This document shows positions 43,748-54,076 of a DNA stretch of 64,000 nt, piece by piece. The position numbers and the translations under genes are program-made. The notes under the pieces were generated by a model. The model had not been told where the DNA came from. It made no database searches and saw only the letters and a program-made list of their open reading frames with translations. Location of the stretch: assembly GCF_034343125.1 (NCBI RefSeq), contig NZ_CP139957.1, positions 1,077,001 to 1,141,000 of the forward strand, written 5' to 3'. The first letter of the stretch is position 1. Every line of letters starts with the position of its first letter. The stretch comes from Caldicellulosiruptor danielii (GTDB taxonomy: Bacteria; Bacillota; Thermoanaerobacteria; Caldicellulosiruptorales; Caldicellulosiruptoraceae).

Positions 43748-45004
43748 ATGAAAATTAAAAGGGGGTCGATTACAATGGAAAAAGATATCATTTTTGAAAC
43801 AGCTAAAAACATGGCAATTGAGCAAGTATTAAATATGTATTGCTCTTCAGATGATCCTAATCGCCCTGCTCTCAAACAACTATTAGAACATTTATTAAAC
43901 TGCTATTGGGTTATCAGAACGAAAAATCTACCTTGAAAAAAAACCAGAATGATAAAGGCAACGGCTTTTATGACCGCATGCTTTCCACTCCAGTAGGTAA
44001 CCTCGAACCATCAAGCCACGAACAAGAACCAGTAATTTTCGCCCATCTGTCCTGCTATCCTGCCATACAAGAGAGTTGATTCATCTTATACAGATTTACT
44101 TATGTCTTTGGTTGCTAATGGCTACTCTGAAAGTTTGCTAATCCAAACCCTTAAAAGCCTTGACTTACCTTACTCAGAAGAGGAAATAACTAAAATTAAA
44201 AATGACCTCAAAAACGAACTCCAGCTCTTCAAACAAAGAGAACTACCCGAAAACGCCTTCGCTACTTTCAATTGATGGCTACCACTGTGAAATCAGAGAC
44301 AACTCAAAAGTCAAACAGGCTACATGCTATGTTGTTCTCGGCATCGATTTAGAAGGCAAAAAAGATATCTTTGGCATTTACACCTTCTTTGGCAAAGAAA
44401 ACAAAGCTGATTGGATGAAAGTTTTTGAAGATTTAATCACAAGGGGTCTAAAAAAAGTCCTAATAATTGTAAGCGATGACTTCCCTGGTATAATAGATGC
44501 AGTTAAAATCGCTTATCCTTATGCCGATCATCAATTATGTTTTGTCCACCTACAACGTAATGTAAAACGACATATGACAAAAGAAGATAGTTCAAAATTC
44601 AATAAAGAATTAGAAAGAATAAGATTATCTTCTTCTGATATTGATGAAGCTGTTTCCGCTTTTAATCAACTTTGCAATGAATACCTTTCTAAATATCCTC
44701 GCTTTTTAAAAGGAATTTTGGAGAAAGCTGAATATTACTTTGCTCATATAAGATATCCTGAGGAAATTAGAAAGCATATTTACACCACTAATGCAGTAGA
44801 GAGCATAAACAGCATAATTGAAAAGATAAGAATGAAATCGGGCGGATATTTTCAATCAACAGAGATTCTTGAGAAATTTGCTTTCAAAGAGAGAACTTTA
44901 AGCGTGGTAAATGGAAAAATGGGGTACCTCTTATTAAACACCACACTTACGAAATCTTACAACTTTTCAAATTACGCTATGAATTGGATACACAAAATTC
45001 TTGA
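43748..45004 (+). pseudogene. IS256-family (mutator-type) transposase, multiply frameshifted
   Basis: Pieces of one IS256-type transposase of about 400 residues read in several frames: 43748-43936 (start, ends with a frame break near LSERKIYLEKKPE), about 43940-44080 (NGFYDRMLSTPVGNLE), about 44080-44270 (VDSSYTDLLMSLVANGYSE, LPENAFATF), then the main piece to about 44895 with DGYHCEIRDNS, IIVSDDFPGI and HLQRNVKRHM, and finally WKNGVPLIK to YELDTQNS, with the stop at 45002. At least four shifts make it inactive. The left end keeps a full GTGTCTAC-type end sequence; at the right the match stops at TTGACA, so the outer inverted repeat is lost. Confidence 0.85.
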
Positions 45005-45009
45005 CAAGT

Positions 45010-45188
45010 CTCGATTCCTCTATAAATTTACATGCCTCCTCTATCATCTCCTTACCTATCTGGTCTAATTGCTTCTTGAGATCAATTGAATATTCTGTTA
45101 TATCCTTCTCCCTTCGCGCTAACTTCACTATTCCTTCCTCAAAAGTCTTTAAAAGTTCTTCTATTTTTGATACAATATTTTTAGTCAT
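45010..45188 (-). pseudogene. ISLre2 transposase, N-terminal fragment
   Basis: From ATG 45188 (AAAGGAGG upstream) this minus-strand frame reads about 58 residues of the typical charged ISLre2 N-terminus (TKNIVSKIEELLKTFEEGI, then KEMIEEACKFIEES) and then runs into the IS256-type sequence. It belongs with the C-terminal fragment at 43164-43718. Confidence 0.78.
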
Positions 45189-45322
45189 TTTGCTCCCTCC
45201 TTTGGTTTGTTTTTCCTTTTCTTTTTTCGTTTTTTTCAACTATATATTCTACATCATATTTTCTTTTCTACCAAGAGGAGGGAGCTTTTTTCCATCCAAA
45301 GTCCTATAAATATTTTACACTA

Positions 45323-45333
45323 AGTAAAATTTG
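45323..45333. repeat. Direct repeat (target site duplication), right copy
   Basis: Second copy of AGTAAAATTTG, directly after the right inverted repeat of the ISLre2 element. Confidence 0.8.
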
Positions 45334-45350
45334 TGAGTTCAAACTGAGTC

Positions 45351-45370
45351 AACTTGTATATATACAAGTT
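45351..45370. promoter_or_regulatory. 20-bp perfect palindrome upstream of the GH51 promoter
   Basis: AACTTGTATATATACAAGTT is fully symmetric and lies 25 bp before the -35 box. The half-site (A/T)(C/T)TTGT resembles AraR operator halves of Bacillus (ATTTGT-ACGT-ACAAAT), but the spacing is two bases longer. Either an AraR-like repressor or an activator could bind; no such regulator is in the window. Confidence 0.5.
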
Positions 45371-45395
45371 TTTATGAGAAGTGTAAATAGTGAAC

Positions 45396-45424
45396 TTGAT
45401 TATTTCAAATCCAGTTTGTATAAT
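45396..45424 (+). promoter_or_regulatory. Sigma-A promoter of the GH51 gene
   Basis: TTGATT (45396-45401) and TATAAT (45419-45424) with a 17-bp spacer. The leader is about 85 nt. Confidence 0.75.
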
Positions 45425-45426
45425 TT

Positions 45427-45453
45427 AATTAAAATATTTTAATTTGAATTAAA
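45427..45453. promoter_or_regulatory. Overlapping palindromes at the GH51 transcription start
   Basis: An 18-bp perfect palindrome (AATTAAAAT-ATTTTAATT, 45427-45444) overlaps TTTAATT-TG-AATTAAA (45438-45453). The second has the same 7-2-7 layout and TTTAAT half-site as the palindrome before the ArsR-type gene. Position over the start site suits a repressor. High AT content raises the chance of coincidence. Confidence 0.45.
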
Positions 45454-45501
45454 TAAAAGTGCGTGCATTGAAAATCTTCTCAAAGGATATCAAAAAGTTG
45501 A

Positions 45502-47034
<1,533 letters not shown>

Positions 47035-47052
47035 CCGTTTTCGCTTAAGGAG

Positions 47053-47105
47053 GCAAGACAGCTTCTTAAAAAGTATACATACAAGAAGCTGTCTTGTTTG
47101 TTTTA
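47053..47105 (+). terminator. Rho-independent terminator after the GH51 gene
   Basis: A 14-bp perfect stem (CAAGACAGCTTCTT and complement at 47082-47095) followed by a T-rich tail. The next two glycosidase genes would need read-through or another promoter in 47106-47200; only weak candidates are seen there. Confidence 0.88.
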
Positions 47106-47200
47106 TAAAATCTGATAGAAATTTCAAAATTATTAGATTTAAATACAGTAGCTAAAAACTTAAAATAAAAGATAAATTCATTATGGAAGGAGATGAGAGT

Positions 47201-48517
47201 ATGCTCAAAATAGCTATTATAGGGGCAGGAAGCGGAGTTTTTACAAGGAACTTGGTAAGAGACATTTTATCATATCCAGAGCTAAGAGATTCTACAATAG
47301 CGCTTATGGACATTGACAGTATAAGGCTTGAATTTATGAGAAGAGCTTTGCAAAAACTTATTGACCAAGAGAAGTATCCTACCCGGCTTGAAGCCACAAC
47401 TGATAGAAAAGAAGCTTTAAAAGGTGCAAAATATGTGATTGTCACAATACAGGTTGGAGGTTTAAAACCTTTCGAGTATGACATTTACATTCCTCTAAAA
47501 TATGGTGTAAAACAGGCGGTTGGTGACACAATAGGTCCAGGTGGAGTTTTCAGGGCTCTTAGAACAATACCAGTTTTGCTTGACATTGCAAAAGACATGG
47601 AAGAACTGTGCCCTGATGCTCTTCTTCTTAACTATGTAAATCCAATGGCAATGAATTGCTGGGCACTAAACAAAGCTACCAGTATAAAAAGTGTGGGGCT
47701 TTGTCACAGTGTTCAAGGAACTGCCGAATTTTTAGCAAAGATTATTGGGGCAAAAATGGAAGAGATTTCATACTTATGCGCAGGTATAAACCATATGGCG
47801 TGGTTTTTAAAATTTGAGTGGAATGGAAAAGATGCGTATCCTCTTATAAGAGAAAAAGCAAAAGACCCCGAGATTTATACCCAGGATGTTACAAAATTCG
47901 AGATACTAAAACATTTTGGATATTATGTTTCAGAGTCAAGTTTTCACATGTCTGAATATGTTCCCTATTTTAGAAAGAGCGACGATTGGATAAATAGGAT
48001 ACATAGAACCCATTCATGGCACAAAGAACATTACAATGGCATGTATTTGCACTGCTGCTTAGATGCTGCGAAAACTTTACTTGATGACCTGAAGAAAATG
48101 GCAGAGGCAGACTACATCGACCCAAAAAGAAGTAACGAATACTGTGCAACTATCATCCATTCCATAGAAACAAACACTCCAAGTGTGATAAATGGTAATG
48201 TTGAAAATAAAGGTTTGATTACAAATCTGCCTGAAGGATGCTGCGTTGAAGTGCCATGTTTGGTTGACAAAAATGGTATTCAGCCAACTCATGTAGGAGA
48301 TCTTCCACCGCAGCTTGCAGCTTTGAATAGGACTAATATAAACGTGCAGGAGCTTGCTGTGATTGCTGCTTTGACAGGTGATAGAGAAGCAGTTTATCAT
48401 GCAATTATGATGGACCCTCTCACAAGTAGCGTTTTAGATTTGGATGAAATACGCAAGATGGTAGATGAGATGTTTGAAGCAGAAAAAGAATGGCTGCCAG
48501 AAAAGTTTTACAAATAA
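47201..48517 (+). CDS. GH4 glycosidase, probable alpha-galactosidase (MelA-type)
   Basis: NAD- and Mn-dependent GH4 enzyme, 438 residues, cytosolic. The Rossmann motif IAIIGAGSGVFTRNLV starts the protein; NYVNPMAMNCW, then GLCHSVQG with Cys168 and His169, and GINHMAWF with His198 are the metal-site motifs. The CHS form of the cysteine motif is the one in MelA-type alpha-galactosidases, while GH4 alpha-glucosidases usually have other residues there, hence the call. Substrate is not proven. ATG 47201 has GGAGATGAG upstream; the ATG at 47183 is dismissed. GH31 follows after 21 bp. Confidence 0.88.
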   Translation: MLKIAIIGAGSGVFTRNLVRDILSYPELRDSTIALMDIDSIRLEFMRRALQKLIDQEKYPTRLEATTDRKEALKGAKYVIVTIQVGGLKPFEYDIYIPLKYGVKQAVGDTIGPGGVFRALRTIPVLLDIAKDMEELCPDALLLNYVNPMAMNCWALNKATSIKSVGLCHSVQGTAEFLAKIIGAKMEEISYLCAGINHMAWFLKFEWNGKDAYPLIREKAKDPEIYTQDVTKFEILKHFGYYVSESSFHMSEYVPYFRKSDDWINRIHRTHSWHKEHYNGMYLHCCLDAAKTLLDDLKKMAEADYIDPKRSNEYCATIIHSIETNTPSVINGNVENKGLITNLPEGCCVEVPCLVDKNGIQPTHVGDLPPQLAALNRTNINVQELAVIAALTGDREAVYHAIMMDPLTSSVLDLDEIRKMVDEMFEAEKEWLPEKFYK

Positions 48518-48538
48518 AGAGGAATGAGGTGAAAACAG

Positions 48539-50524
48539 ATGGCGAGGATTTTCTTGGTTCATGGAGATAGATTGATAAGTAAATACGATAAGGAGCTATT
48601 ATGGATTGAAGCATGGGGTAAAAACAGTTTGCGAGTTCGTGCAACACACGAAGGAAGTATGCCAGAAAATGATTGGGCTTTATTACCAAAGACTAAAATT
48701 AGTGGTAATAATATAGAAATTAAAATTTTGGACAATAGAGGAATAATAAAAAATGGTAATATATGTGCTGTAATTGAGTCAAGTGGTGATATTAAGTTTT
48801 ACAATCACGAAAACAAAATTATATTGCAAGAATATACTTCAAAATTCGCTGCAGGACTCCGCAAAAGAGGACGAGAATTTCAGCCCATATTAGGAGGTAG
48901 TTATCGATTAACTGTTCGTTTTGAATCAGAACCTAATGAAAAACTTTATGGAATGGGACAATATCAGCAACCATTCTTAAATCTAAAAGGCTGCTCTTTA
49001 GAACTTGCACATAGGAATTCTCAATCAAGTGTCCCGTTTGTGGTTTCAAACATTGGGTATGGCTTTTTATGGAACAATCCAGCAATTGGAAAGGTCGTAT
49101 TTGGCAAAAATATAACTGAGTGGGAAGCATATGTAACCAAAATTATGGATTATTGGATAACAGCAGGAAATACTCCTGCTGAAATTTTAGAACAATATAT
49201 GGAAGTAACAGGAACACCTCCAATGATGCCCGACTATGCAATGGGGTTTTGGCAAAGTAAACTAAGATATAGAAATGCTCAAGAGTTAATGGATATAGCA
49301 TATGAATATAAAAGACGCAATCTTCCTCTTGATGTAATTGTAATTGATTTTTTCCATTGGCCACATCAGGGAGACTGGAAATTTGATGAAGATTACTGGC
49401 CTTACCCAGAAAAAATGGTTGAAGAGCTCAGAAAAATGGGTATTGAAGTAATGGTATCTATATGGCCGACTGTTGAAAAAGAAAGCGAGAATTATGAAGA
49501 GATGCTTTCAAAGGGCTTACTTATAAGTACCGACCGAGGACCGCGAGTAACTATGCAGTTTGTCAATGACACTCTTTTTGTTGATATGACAAATCCCGAA
49601 GCACGTGAGTTTATGTGGGAAAAAGTTAAAGAAAATTATTTTTCAAAGGGTATTAAAATGTTCTGGCTTGATGAAGCTGAGCCAGAATTTCATAAATATG
49701 AATTTGATAATTATCGATATTACTTGGGACCATGTTTAGAAATAGGAAATATTTATCCTCTATTATATGCAAAAACTTTTTATGATGGATTAAGAAAGGA
49801 AGGTATAGAAAACATAATTAACTTAATTCGCTGTGCTTGGGCTGGTTCCCAACGCTATGGAGTGGTTGTGTGGTCAGGAGATATTGCATCAACCTTTGAA
49901 TCATTGAGGAATCAAGTAGCATGTGGCTTAAATATGGCAATGGCGGGGATACCATGGTGGACAAGCGACATAGGAGGTTTCTATGGTGGCGATCCAAATG
50001 ATCCTTCATTTAGGGAATTAATAATCAGATGGTTTCAATTTGGAGCATTTTGTCCTGTTTTTCGTATACATGGTGATAGAAAACCTTATATTCCACCAAC
50101 TAGTAATAAAGGTGGAGGAAAGGTAGGTTCTGGCGGTCCTAATGAAGTATGGAGTTATGGACAAGAAGCTTACGAAATTTTCAAGAAGTATCTCACTATA
50201 CGTGAAAAACTTAAACCGTATATTAAAAGACAAATGTTACTCACACATAAAAAAGGAACACCTATTATGAGACCACTATTTTATGATTTTCCATCTGATA
50301 CGAAATCGTGGGAGATTGAAGATGAATTCATGTTTGGACCTGATATATTAGTTGCTCCTGTCTTATATGAAGGTATGAGAGAAAGAGTTGTTTATCTACC
50401 TGAAGGTACTCACTGGAGAGAGTGGGAAACAGGAAAAGTATATGAAGGTGGAAAAGAAATTATTTGCCAAGCTCCTTTATCTACAATACCAGTTTTTATA
50501 CGAGATGGAGCTGAGTTGGTATAA
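48539..50524 (+). CDS. GH31 glycosidase, probable alpha-xylosidase
   Basis: 661 residues, no signal peptide. N-terminal beta-sandwich, then the catalytic barrel: nucleophile Asp378 in MFWLDEAEPE and acid/base Asp448 in VVWSGDIAST; YGMGQYQQ, IPWWTSDIGGF and FRIHGDRKPY are family features. The WLDEAEPE form is like bacterial alpha-xylosidases (YicI-type have WKTDFGE; alpha-glucosidases WNDMNEP), so alpha-xylosidase fits best but alpha-glucosidase is not excluded. Arginine codons of the CGN type appear more frequent than in neighbouring genes, a weak sign of recent transfer. Translated with the GH4 gene. Confidence 0.85.
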   Translation: MARIFLVHGDRLISKYDKELLWIEAWGKNSLRVRATHEGSMPENDWALLPKTKISGNNIEIKILDNRGIIKNGNICAVIESSGDIKFYNHENKIILQEYTSKFAAGLRKRGREFQPILGGSYRLTVRFESEPNEKLYGMGQYQQPFLNLKGCSLELAHRNSQSSVPFVVSNIGYGFLWNNPAIGKVVFGKNITEWEAYVTKIMDYWITAGNTPAEILEQYMEVTGTPPMMPDYAMGFWQSKLRYRNAQELMDIAYEYKRRNLPLDVIVIDFFHWPHQGDWKFDEDYWPYPEKMVEELRKMGIEVMVSIWPTVEKESENYEEMLSKGLLISTDRGPRVTMQFVNDTLFVDMTNPEAREFMWEKVKENYFSKGIKMFWLDEAEPEFHKYEFDNYRYYLGPCLEIGNIYPLLYAKTFYDGLRKEGIENIINLIRCAWAGSQRYGVVVWSGDIASTFESLRNQVACGLNMAMAGIPWWTSDIGGFYGGDPNDPSFRELIIRWFQFGAFCPVFRIHGDRKPYIPPTSNKGGGKVGSGGPNEVWSYGQEAYEIFKKYLTIREKLKPYIKRQMLLTHKKGTPIMRPLFYDFPSDTKSWEIEDEFMFGPDILVAPVLYEGMRERVVYLPEGTHWREWETGKVYEGGKEIICQAPLSTIPVFIRDGAELV

Positions 50525-50552
50525 ATTGTAAGCAGGTAAATTTACAAACAAA

Positions 50553-50603
50553 AAAGGGCTTTGCATAAACAAAAAATTTTGAGGTAATGTGCAAGGCCCT
50601 TTA
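50553..50603. terminator. Bidirectional terminator between GH31 and acetyltransferase genes
   Basis: AAAGGGCTTTGCA pairs with TGCAAGGCCCTTT (one G-U pair) across a long A/T loop, with A-run and T-run flanks. Confidence 0.82.
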
Positions 50604-51086
50604 ATTTTCTTCATCATACTCTTTACACAAAAGCGCTCTAATATACCCACTTTCATTTGAGGTTGACACAATATAAAATCCTCTTGCGTAGTAAAATCGA
50701 ACCAAATCTCTCACCTTAGATGCTGTATGAAGATAAACCTTTTTGACCCCAAGCTCTTTGAGTCTCTCATCTACAACCTTCATAAGTGCCTTGCCAACAC
50801 CGTTGTTTTGGTAGTTGAGTCTTACTCCAAATCGACTTATATACGCCGTTTTGTCAGGGAATATCTCCACTCTAATAGTGCCCACTATAATTCCATCCAT
50901 AAAAGCAACATAAACCTCTTTTGTGTCAATATCCCTTTTTATATCCTCTTCTGTTTCATTTACAGCCGCATTTTTAGCAGGGTCAATCCCTGCAAGCTCG
51001 CAGTATTTTGTAAACGCCTCTTTTGTTATTTCCTTTATTGCTTTTATATCATCATAAGTTGCTCTTCGAACCACAAATTCCATCAT
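50601..51086 (-). CDS. GNAT-family N-acetyltransferase
   Basis: A 161-residue single GNAT domain. Motif A (acetyl-CoA loop) is FGVRLNYQNNGVGKALMKVV, preceded by the beta-4 strand VGTIRVEIFP, and motif B is YARGFYIVS. The acceptor substrate is unknown. ATG 51086 has GGAGG six bases upstream; the track-longer start at 51101 would place the ribosome site inside the gene. Monocistronic on the minus strand, divergent from ruvC. Confidence 0.85.
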   Translation of the reverse strand: MMEFVVRRATYDDIKAIKEITKEAFTKYCELAGIDPAKNAAVNETEEDIKRDIDTKEVYVAFMDGIIVGTIRVEIFPDKTAYISRFGVRLNYQNNGVGKALMKVVDERLKELGVKKVYLHTASKVRDLVRFYYARGFYIVSTSNESGYIRALLCKEYDEEN

Positions 51087-51242
51087 TCTTTCCTCCTTCA
51101 ATGCATAATTATAAATTAAAAAGAATAAAAATGCAAGTATATATTAAGTGGATAAAAAAATTAAATTGTGCTAAAATGAATAAAGAATCAATGTTTGCGT
51201 GGTTTTATAATTCGAAATATTAAGGAAAGGATTTGAGAAAAG

Positions 51243-51742
51243 TTGCGAGTGCTTGGTATTGACCCTGGAATTGCGCTGACTGGTTATGGAATTATAGAGT
51301 CTAAAAATGGCTTAGAGTTTAAAGTAATCGACTATGGCAGAATAGAAACTTCGAGCAGTCTCAAAAAGTCGATGAGATTTTTACATCTTTATACCGAGCT
51401 TTGCAGCATAATTTCACTGTACCAGCCTGACGTTGTTGCAATTGAAGAACTTTTTTCAACAAAAACTCAAAAACTGCTATCACAATTGGTGAGGCAAGAG
51501 GTGTGATTATTCTCACATGTATTCAGAATAACCTGAGCATTTACGAATACACACCCCTGCAGGTCAAACAATCCATAACTGGATACGGTAGAGCTGATAA
51601 AACTCAAATACAGAAAATGGTAAAAAGCTTGCTGGGGCTATCTGAAATCCCCAAGCCAGATGATGTTGCGGATGCTTTAGCTGTTGCAATGTGTCATATA
51701 TTGTCAAGCTCTTCAGTACTTTATCAGGAGGATGAAGTATGA
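51243..51742 (+). pseudogene. ruvC: RuvC Holliday junction resolvase, apparent one-base frameshift
   Basis: Endonuclease that resolves Holliday junctions with RuvAB, encoded just downstream. The first frame (51243-51506) gives VLGIDPGIALTGYGI with the first catalytic Asp and [13 protein letters not shown] with the catalytic Glu, then leaves the family pattern. The -1 frame continues exactly where it should: [11 protein letters not shown], then [20 protein letters not shown] and [16 protein letters not shown] with the last catalytic acids. One more A in the A5 run at 51469-51473 restores a full protein of about 166 residues. TTG start. Either a sequencing error, a real mutation or slippage. 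Confidence 0.88.
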
Positions 51743-52329
51743 TAGATTCTATTGTGGGAATCATCCAAGAGGTATTTAGTAACTATGTTATCCTCAATTA
51801 TAACAATATATACATAAAAGTATTTTGCAATAGCCTAAAATTCTCTGAATTTTTAGGCAAAGAAAAGAGAGTGTATGTTAGTCTAAAGTTTAACGAAAAC
51901 TTATCAGAGATTGAATGTTACGGTTTTTTGACAAGAGAGGAAAGAGAACTTTTTTTAAAGCTTCAGAAGGTAACCGGTGTTGGCAGCAAATTAGCTCTTC
52001 AGATTCTTTCTTCAATAGATTTTCAAGAGCTTATTGTTGAGATTGCAAAGGGAAATGTGGCAAGACTTGAAAAGGTAAAGGGAATTGGGAAAAAAACTGC
52101 GAATAGGATAATTCTTGAGCTAAAAGAAACACTCAAAAAAGAATTTAAGGTGGCTGCTGGTGCCGATAAAGAAAAAACTTACGAAAAGCTTGAAGAAATA
52201 TCTTTGGCACTTTTATCCTTAGGGTATGACATTGATGAAGTCAACCAGGTTCTTTCATCCGAAGACTTTTCTGAATTTTCTTTGGAAGATGGAATAAAAC
52301 TTGCTTTGAAAAAGTTATCAAGGATTTGA
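51739..52329 (+). CDS. ruvA: Holliday junction DNA helicase subunit RuvA
   Basis: Junction-binding tetramer subunit, 196 residues. N-terminal OB-like domain ([18 protein letters not shown]), two helix-hairpin-helix motifs ([13 protein letters not shown] and [16 protein letters not shown]), and the flexible-linked C-terminal UBA-like domain that contacts RuvB ([21 protein letters not shown]). ATG overlaps the ruvC stop, with AGGAGG upstream. Part of ruvCAB. Confidence 0.97.
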   Translation: MIDSIVGIIQEVFSNYVILNYNNIYIKVFCNSLKFSEFLGKEKRVYVSLKFNENLSEIECYGFLTREERELFLKLQKVTGVGSKLALQILSSIDFQELIVEIAKGNVARLEKVKGIGKKTANRIILELKETLKKEFKVAAGADKEKTYEKLEEISLALLSLGYDIDEVNQVLSSEDFSEFSLEDGIKLALKKLSRI

Positions 52330-52361
52330 GAAAAAATAGATCAAAAGAGGAATGAAACAAA

Positions 52362-53378
52362 ATGGAAAGATTGCTGGATAATAAATTTTCTATTGAAGAT
52401 GTTCATGAAGAATCGTTAAGACCAAAAACGCTTGAGGAGTATATAGGCCAGCAAAAGGTGAAAGAAAAAATTAGAATCTTTATTGAAGCTGCCAAAAAAA
52501 GAAAGGAACCGCTTGACCACGTACTGTTGTATGGTCCACCTGGTCTTGGAAAAACGACATTGGCAAACATCATTGCAAATGAAATGGGAGTTGACATAAA
52601 AGTAACATCTGGCCCTGCAATAGAAAGAGCAGGCGACCTTGTTGCCATTCTTACCAATATTGGTGAGAACAATATTCTGTTCATTGATGAAATTCATAGA
52701 CTTAACAGGACAATCGAAGAGGTTTTATATCCTGCAATGGAAGACAAAAAGGTTGATATTGTGATTGGGAAAGGTCCGTCTGCGAAAACAATAAGATTGA
52801 CTTTGCCACCTTTTACACTCATTGGAGCAACAACAAGGGCAGGTCTTTTGTCATCGCCGCTGAGGGACAGGTTTGGAATAATAGAAAGGCTTGACTATTA
52901 CACAGTTGAAGAGCTGAGCCAAATTGTTATGAGGTCTGCCAGCATTTTAAAGTGCGATATAGAAAAAGAAGCATGCATAGAGATTGCAAAGCGCTCAAGA
53001 GGAACTCCGAGGGTTGCAAACAGGCTACTTAGAAGACTTAGAGATTATGCTATAGTAAAGCACACAGGAAGTATAACATATGAGGTTGCAAGAAGTGGGC
53101 TTGAGATGTTGGAGGTAGACGAATATGGACTTGACCTTGTTGACAGGAACATTTTAGAAACAATAGTTTACAAGTTTGGTGGAGGACCTGTTGGACTTTC
53201 TACAATTGCAGCTGCAATTGGTGAAGATGAAGGGACAATTGAAGACATTTATGAACCTTATTTAATTCAGGAAGGTTTTTTAATAAAAACTGCGCGAGGA
53301 AGAGTTGCAACTCAAAAAGCCATAAATCACATAGCTAAAATAAAGTTTATGCTTAAAGAAAGTGGTGATAATAGATGA
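52362..53378 (+). CDS. ruvB: Holliday junction branch migration ATPase RuvB
   Basis: AAA+ motor of branch migration, 338 residues. Walker [12 protein letters not shown], Walker [13 protein letters not shown], sensor 1 [19 protein letters not shown], arginine finger region [15 protein letters not shown], and a winged-helix C-terminus. Own AGAGGAATGA site. queH overlaps the stop codon. Confidence 0.98.
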   Translation: MERLLDNKFSIEDVHEESLRPKTLEEYIGQQKVKEKIRIFIEAAKKRKEPLDHVLLYGPPGLGKTTLANIIANEMGVDIKVTSGPAIERAGDLVAILTNIGENNILFIDEIHRLNRTIEEVLYPAMEDKKVDIVIGKGPSAKTIRLTLPPFTLIGATTRAGLLSSPLRDRFGIIERLDYYTVEELSQIVMRSASILKCDIEKEACIEIAKRSRGTPRVANRLLRRLRDYAIVKHTGSITYEVARSGLEMLEVDEYGLDLVDRNILETIVYKFGGGPVGLSTIAAAIGEDEGTIEDIYEPYLIQEGFLIKTARGRVATQKAINHIAKIKFMLKESGDNR

Positions 53379-53911
53379 GGTTACTTATGCACACATGCTG
53401 TGGTCCTTGCAGTGTGTATCCTTTGGAAAAGCTTCTTGAAGAAGGGCATGAAGTTTTTGGGCTTTTTTTTAACCCCAATATTCATCCTTATACAGAATTT
53501 AAGAACAGATTAGATTCAGCAAAGCTTCTTTATGACCTGCGCGGTAAGAAACTTATTGTGATAGATGAGTACCCTTTGGAAGAGTTTTTGCGAAACTGTG
53601 CTTTTAGAGAAAATGCAAGATGCATTTATTGTTATTCTGTAAGGTTAGAGAAAGCTGCTTCAGTTGCCAAAAAAAGTGGGTTTGATGCTTTTACAACCTC
53701 TCTTTTGGTAAGTCCTTATCAAAAGCATGAACTTATAAAAGAACTTGGGGAAGCCATTTCAAAAAAGTACGAGATTGAATTTTATTATAGAGATTTCAGG
53801 GAAGGATTTAGAGAAGGAAGGCAAAAAGCAAGAGAAATGGGACTTTATATGCAAAAGTATTGTGGTTGTATTTACAGTGAAAAAGAGAGGTTTTACAAAG
53901 AAACAAAATGA
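53375..53911 (+). CDS. queH: Epoxyqueuosine reductase QueH
   Basis: Last step of queuosine synthesis, converting epoxyqueuosine to queuosine in tRNA; QueH (DUF208) is unrelated to cobalamin-dependent QueG. 178 residues with the family cysteines: [19 protein letters not shown] and YCGCIYSE, which bind the Fe-S cluster and extra iron. The ATG overlaps the ruvB stop by 4 bp, so it is translated with the ruv genes. Confidence 0.92.
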   Translation: MRLLMHTCCGPCSVYPLEKLLEEGHEVFGLFFNPNIHPYTEFKNRLDSAKLLYDLRGKKLIVIDEYPLEEFLRNCAFRENARCIYCYSVRLEKAASVAKKSGFDAFTTSLLVSPYQKHELIKELGEAISKKYEIEFYYRDFREGFREGRQKAREMGLYMQKYCGCIYSEKERFYKETK

Positions 53912-53945
53912 TAAGAAGGCAAAGGGTTTTGAGAAAAATTTGCTA

Positions 53946-53974
53946 TTGTAATGGGCAATATTCAATGCTATAAT
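53946..53974 (+). promoter_or_regulatory. Sigma-A promoter of the rplU operon
   Basis: TTGTAA (53946-53951) and TATAAT (53969-53974) with a 17-bp spacer. Confidence 0.75.
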
Positions 53975-53982
53975 ATTGAATG

Positions 53983-54060
53983 TTGTTTATAGCGCTCGCA
54001 AAGGGCAAATTGCTCCCGTAGCGGCGTGCATGTAGATTTAAAAAATTTCTTAAAAGCAGG
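53983..54060 (+). ncRNA. Ribosomal protein L21-type leader
   Basis: About 80 nt of GC-richer, foldable RNA between the promoter and rplU, including GGGCAA/TTGCTCCC and GCGCTCGC/GCGGCGTGC pairings. Firmicute rplU-ysxB-rpmA operons are known to carry an L21 leader (Rfam L21_leader) at this place. Assigned by position and gross structure; a covariance search would settle it. Confidence 0.6.
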
Positions 54061-54076
54061 AGGTATGAAAAAGAGG

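Larger units (their letters stand above)
43131..45322. mobile_element. ISLre2-family element, internally deleted and carrying an IS256-type remnant
   Basis: The left end (TAGTGTCAAGAGTTTGTAGGA, 43132-43152) matches the reverse complement of the right end (45302-45322) at 17 of 21 positions, forming terminal inverted repeats. An 11-bp direct repeat flanks both ends. Inside, minus-strand pieces of an ISLre2 (UPF0236) transposase lie at each end: the C-terminal part at the left, the first roughly 60 residues at the right. The middle (roughly 200 residues' worth) is gone and is replaced by a decayed IS256-type element in the opposite orientation. The element is dead. Confidence 0.82.

Noticed and set aside
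45001-45309. Plus-strand open frame over the ISLre2 right end
   Set aside because: It is the complement of the ISLre2 N-terminal fragment and its inverted-repeat region; the minus-strand reading matches a known family.
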